This document shows positions 62,365 to 64,000 of a DNA stretch of 64,000 nucleotides, piece by piece; position 1 is the first letter of the stretch, and each line of letters starts with the position of its first letter. The notes under the pieces are model-generated. The model saw nothing but the letters and a program-made list of their open reading frames with translations. It searched no databases and had not been told where the DNA came from. This DNA comes from Methylobacterium oryzae (GTDB taxonomy: Bacteria; Pseudomonadota; Alphaproteobacteria; Rhizobiales; Beijerinckiaceae), in assembly GCF_021398735.1 (NCBI RefSeq), contig NZ_CP090349.1:2365001-2429000 (forward strand), read 5' to 3'. Both the position numbers and the translations under genes were made by a program.

Positions 62365-63066
62365 GTGAGCATGCAAGTCCTGATCGTCGAGGACGAGGAG
62401 GCCCTGAGCACGCTGCTCCGCTACAACCTGGAGGCCGAGGGCTTCCTGGTGGATTCGGCGGCGCGCGGCGACGACGCCGAGCTGCTCCTGGCGGAGCGGA
62501 TCCCGGACCTCGTCCTGCTCGACTGGATGCTGCCCGGCCTCTCGGGGATCGAGCTGTGCCGCCGGATCCGGGCGCGCCGGGAGACCGAGCGCCTGCCGGT
62601 GATTATGCTCACCGCCCGGGGCGAGGAGGGCGACCGCGTCCGCGGTCTCGGCACGGGCGCCGACGACTACATCGTCAAGCCGTTCTCGGTCCCGGAGCTG
62701 CTCGCCCGGATCCGCGCGCTCCTGCGCCGGGCCAAGCCCGCCCACGTCTCGGACCGGCTAGCGGCCGGCGACCTGGAACTCGACCGCACCGGCCACCGCG
62801 TCCGCCGCGGCGGCGAGGAGCTGCATCTGGGCCCCACGGAGTTCCGGCTCCTGGAATTCCTGATGCTGGCGCCGGGCCGGGTCTTCTCCCGCGAGCAGCT
62901 CCTCGACGGGGTGTGGGGCCACGACGTCTACATCGACGAGCGTACCGTCGACGTCCATGTCGGGCGGCTGCGCAAGGCGCTGAACGGCCCGCGCCAGACC
63001 GACCCGATCCGTACGGTCCGGGGCTCGGGCTACGCCTTCGACGAGACCTTCTCGCTGGAGGCCTGA
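62365..63066 (+). CDS. phoB: Phosphate regulon response regulator PhoB
   Basis: OmpR-family transcription factor binding Pho boxes. The 233-residue product has an N-terminal receiver domain with acidic Glu9-Asp10, phosphoacceptor Asp53 (Leu-Asp-Trp-Met-Leu-Pro-Gly) and Lys in Ile-Val-Lys-Pro-Phe near 105. A C-terminal winged helix with Asp-Glu-Arg-Thr-Val-Asp-Val-His-Val-Gly-Arg-Leu-Arg-Lys follows. GTG at 62365 is taken by analogy with PhoB N termini; ATG at 62371 would trim two residues. It probably acts on the upstream Pho-box array. No phoR is found in the window. Confidence 0.95.
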   Translation: MSMQVLIVEDEEALSTLLRYNLEAEGFLVDSAARGDDAELLLAERIPDLVLLDWMLPGLSGIELCRRIRARRETERLPVIMLTARGEEGDRVRGLGTGADDYIVKPFSVPELLARIRALLRRAKPAHVSDRLAAGDLELDRTGHRVRRGGEELHLGPTEFRLLEFLMLAPGRVFSREQLLDGVWGHDVYIDERTVDVHVGRLRKALNGPRQTDPIRTVRGSGYAFDETFSLEA

Positions 63067-63110
63067 GGCGGCCTCACTGGCCGTCCGGATAGGACTTCGC
63101 TCCGGCGCAC

Positions 63111-63200
63111 CGTCATCGCGAGCGCAGCGAAGCGACCCAGGGCGGCGGGACGCCGATGCGCGCGGCGCTGCTGGGTTGCTTCGCTCCGCTCGCAAAGACG
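63111..63200. repeat. Extragenic inverted repeat
   Basis: Two 30-bp arms, 63111-63140 and 63171-63200, are complementary with 4 mismatches and enclose a 30-bp GC-rich centre. The arms carry GAGCGCAGCGAAGC and its complement GCTTCGCTCCGCTC, a pattern common in extragenic repeats of GC-rich alphaproteobacteria. It fills the gap between convergent phoB and the DsbD-like gene and might terminate both. Confidence 0.8.
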
Positions 63201-63245
63201 GTGGGACGGGCCCGCGAAGATCCGCGCGTCCCGGTCTCCAGGGAT

Positions 63246-64000
63246 TCAGCGCGCCAGCGCCGCGCTCCGGCCCGAGGCGGCCGGCACCGCCTCCAGCGCC
63301 GCCAGGACCGTCCCCTCGGTGAGGATCTGCGGCAGCACCTGGGGCTCTCCCGTCCCGGTATAGAGCAGGTAGAGCGGGACGCCGCTGCGCCCGTGCTTCT
63401 CCAGGAGGCGGGTAATCTCGGGGTTCTGGTTGGTCCAGTCGCCCTTCATGTAGGTCACGCCGCGCTCGGCCATCGCGGCCCGCACGGCCTTGGTGTTGAG
63501 CGAGGTCGCCTCGTTGACCGCGCAGGTGATGCACCACGCGGCGGTCATGTCCACGAAGACGGGGCGGTGCGCGTCGACCAGGGCGTCGAGGCGCGCCTGC
63601 GTGAACGGCTCGATCCCGTCGGCGGCGGCCTGCGCGGCCGGCGCGGCGCGGTCCCGGGGCAGGGTGACGGCGAGGGCCCCGACGGCGATCAGCGCCAGCG
63701 CGGCGGCGGCCTGCGCGACCCGGCCGGCCCGCGGCGGGGCGGCGCGGCCGTGCTCCCAGGCCCAGGCGGCGAAGCCCACGAGGACGAGGCCGATCAGCGC
63801 CGCCAGCAGCCCGCGCGGGTCGACCTGCTGCGCCAGCACCCAGATCAGCCACGCCACGGTGGCGTAGACCGGGAAGGCCAGCACCTGCTTGAGGGTCTCC
63901 ATCCAGGCGCCCGGCCGCGGCAGCGCCCGCAGGGCCGGCGGCCAGAGGGTCAGGAGCAGGAAGGGCAGGGCGAGGCCGAGGCCGAGGCTCGCGAAGACGG
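63246..64000 (-). CDS. DsbD-like thiol:disulfide interchange protein (partial)
   Basis: The 3' part of a gene whose start lies beyond the right window edge. The visible reading frame (about 250 residues) begins in hydrophobic membrane helices, continues with two more TM segments, and ends in a periplasmic thioredoxin-like domain with the redox motif Trp-Cys-Ile-Thr-Cys followed by Val-Asn-Glu. This is typical for the C-terminal domain of DsbD/ScsB, which passes electrons from cytoplasmic thioredoxin to periplasmic proteins. The N-terminal part and part of the membrane core are outside the window, so the subtype remains open. Confidence 0.88.
   Translation of the reverse strand, partial: VFASLGLGLALPFLLLTLWPPALRALPRPGAWMETLKQVLAFPVYATVAWLIWVLAQQVDPRGLLAALIGLVLVGFAAWAWEHGRAAPPRAGRVAQAAAALALIAVGALAVTLPRDRAAPAAQAAADGIEPFTQARLDALVDAHRPVFVDMTAAWCITCAVNEATSLNTKAVRAAMAERGVTYMKGDWTNQNPEITRLLEKHGRSGVPLYLLYTGTGEPQVLPQILTEGTVLAALEAVPAASGRSAALAR

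Overview
The window looks like chromosomal DNA of a high-GC alphaproteobacterium, most probably a Methylobacterium/Methylorubrum relative (Hyphomicrobiales). This is inferred from the very GC-rich coding sequence, the order of the cell-wall/division cluster, the rnpB-dcw linkage, a PleC/DivJ-type histidine kinase, CtrA-like TTAA-N7-TTAA boxes and GC-rich nested extragenic palindromes. No phage, insertion sequence, CRISPR array, tRNA or rRNA was seen.

Layout. 1-6754: a terminator, then tamA-tamB (outer-membrane protein/autotransporter assembly). 6885-12584: an HPr-like phosphocarrier, endonuclease III, a FemAB/CelD-like protein, a CobW-type metal GTPase, a DD-carboxypeptidase with a basic tail, and queE. 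12867-22379: a surface-polysaccharide region. It holds dTDP-rhamnose genes rfbC, rfbB, rfbD, rfbA, a small secreted protein on the other strand, and a tightly packed set of OpgC-type acyltransferase, SGNH-like protein, flippase and FemAB-like transferase. Two nested-palindrome repeats flank parts of it. 22687-30671: small hypotheticals, a PAS sensor kinase, pepN, an acyltransferase-3 protein and glyoxalase I.

30720-56718: RNase P RNA, then the dcw cluster rsmH-ftsL-ftsI-murE-murF-mraY-murD-[soluble PAS-PAS chemoreceptor on the opposite strand]-ftsW-murG-murC-murB-ddl-ftsQ-ftsA-ftsZ, then lpxC, bamD and recN. Together these make and polymerise peptidoglycan precursors, assemble the divisome, start lipid A synthesis and assemble the outer membrane. 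No mraZ is visible before rsmH. 56834-63066: two small convergent hypothetical genes, then the phosphate regulon pstS-pstC-pstA-pstB-phoU-phoB, preceded by an unusually long array of Pho-box half-sites and without a phoR. The window ends in a palindromic repeat and the 3' part of a DsbD-like thiol:disulfide gene that runs off the edge.

No wholly new defence or mobile system is evident. The most interesting signals are the six-half-site Pho-box array, the chemoreceptor inserted in dcw, the AT-rich promoter-like patch inside ddl before ftsQAZ, the full CtrA-like site before lpxC, a palindrome that overlaps the murB ribosome-binding site, and the compact acyltransferase/SGNH/flippase/FemAB module, whose SGNH member seems to have lost catalytic residues.
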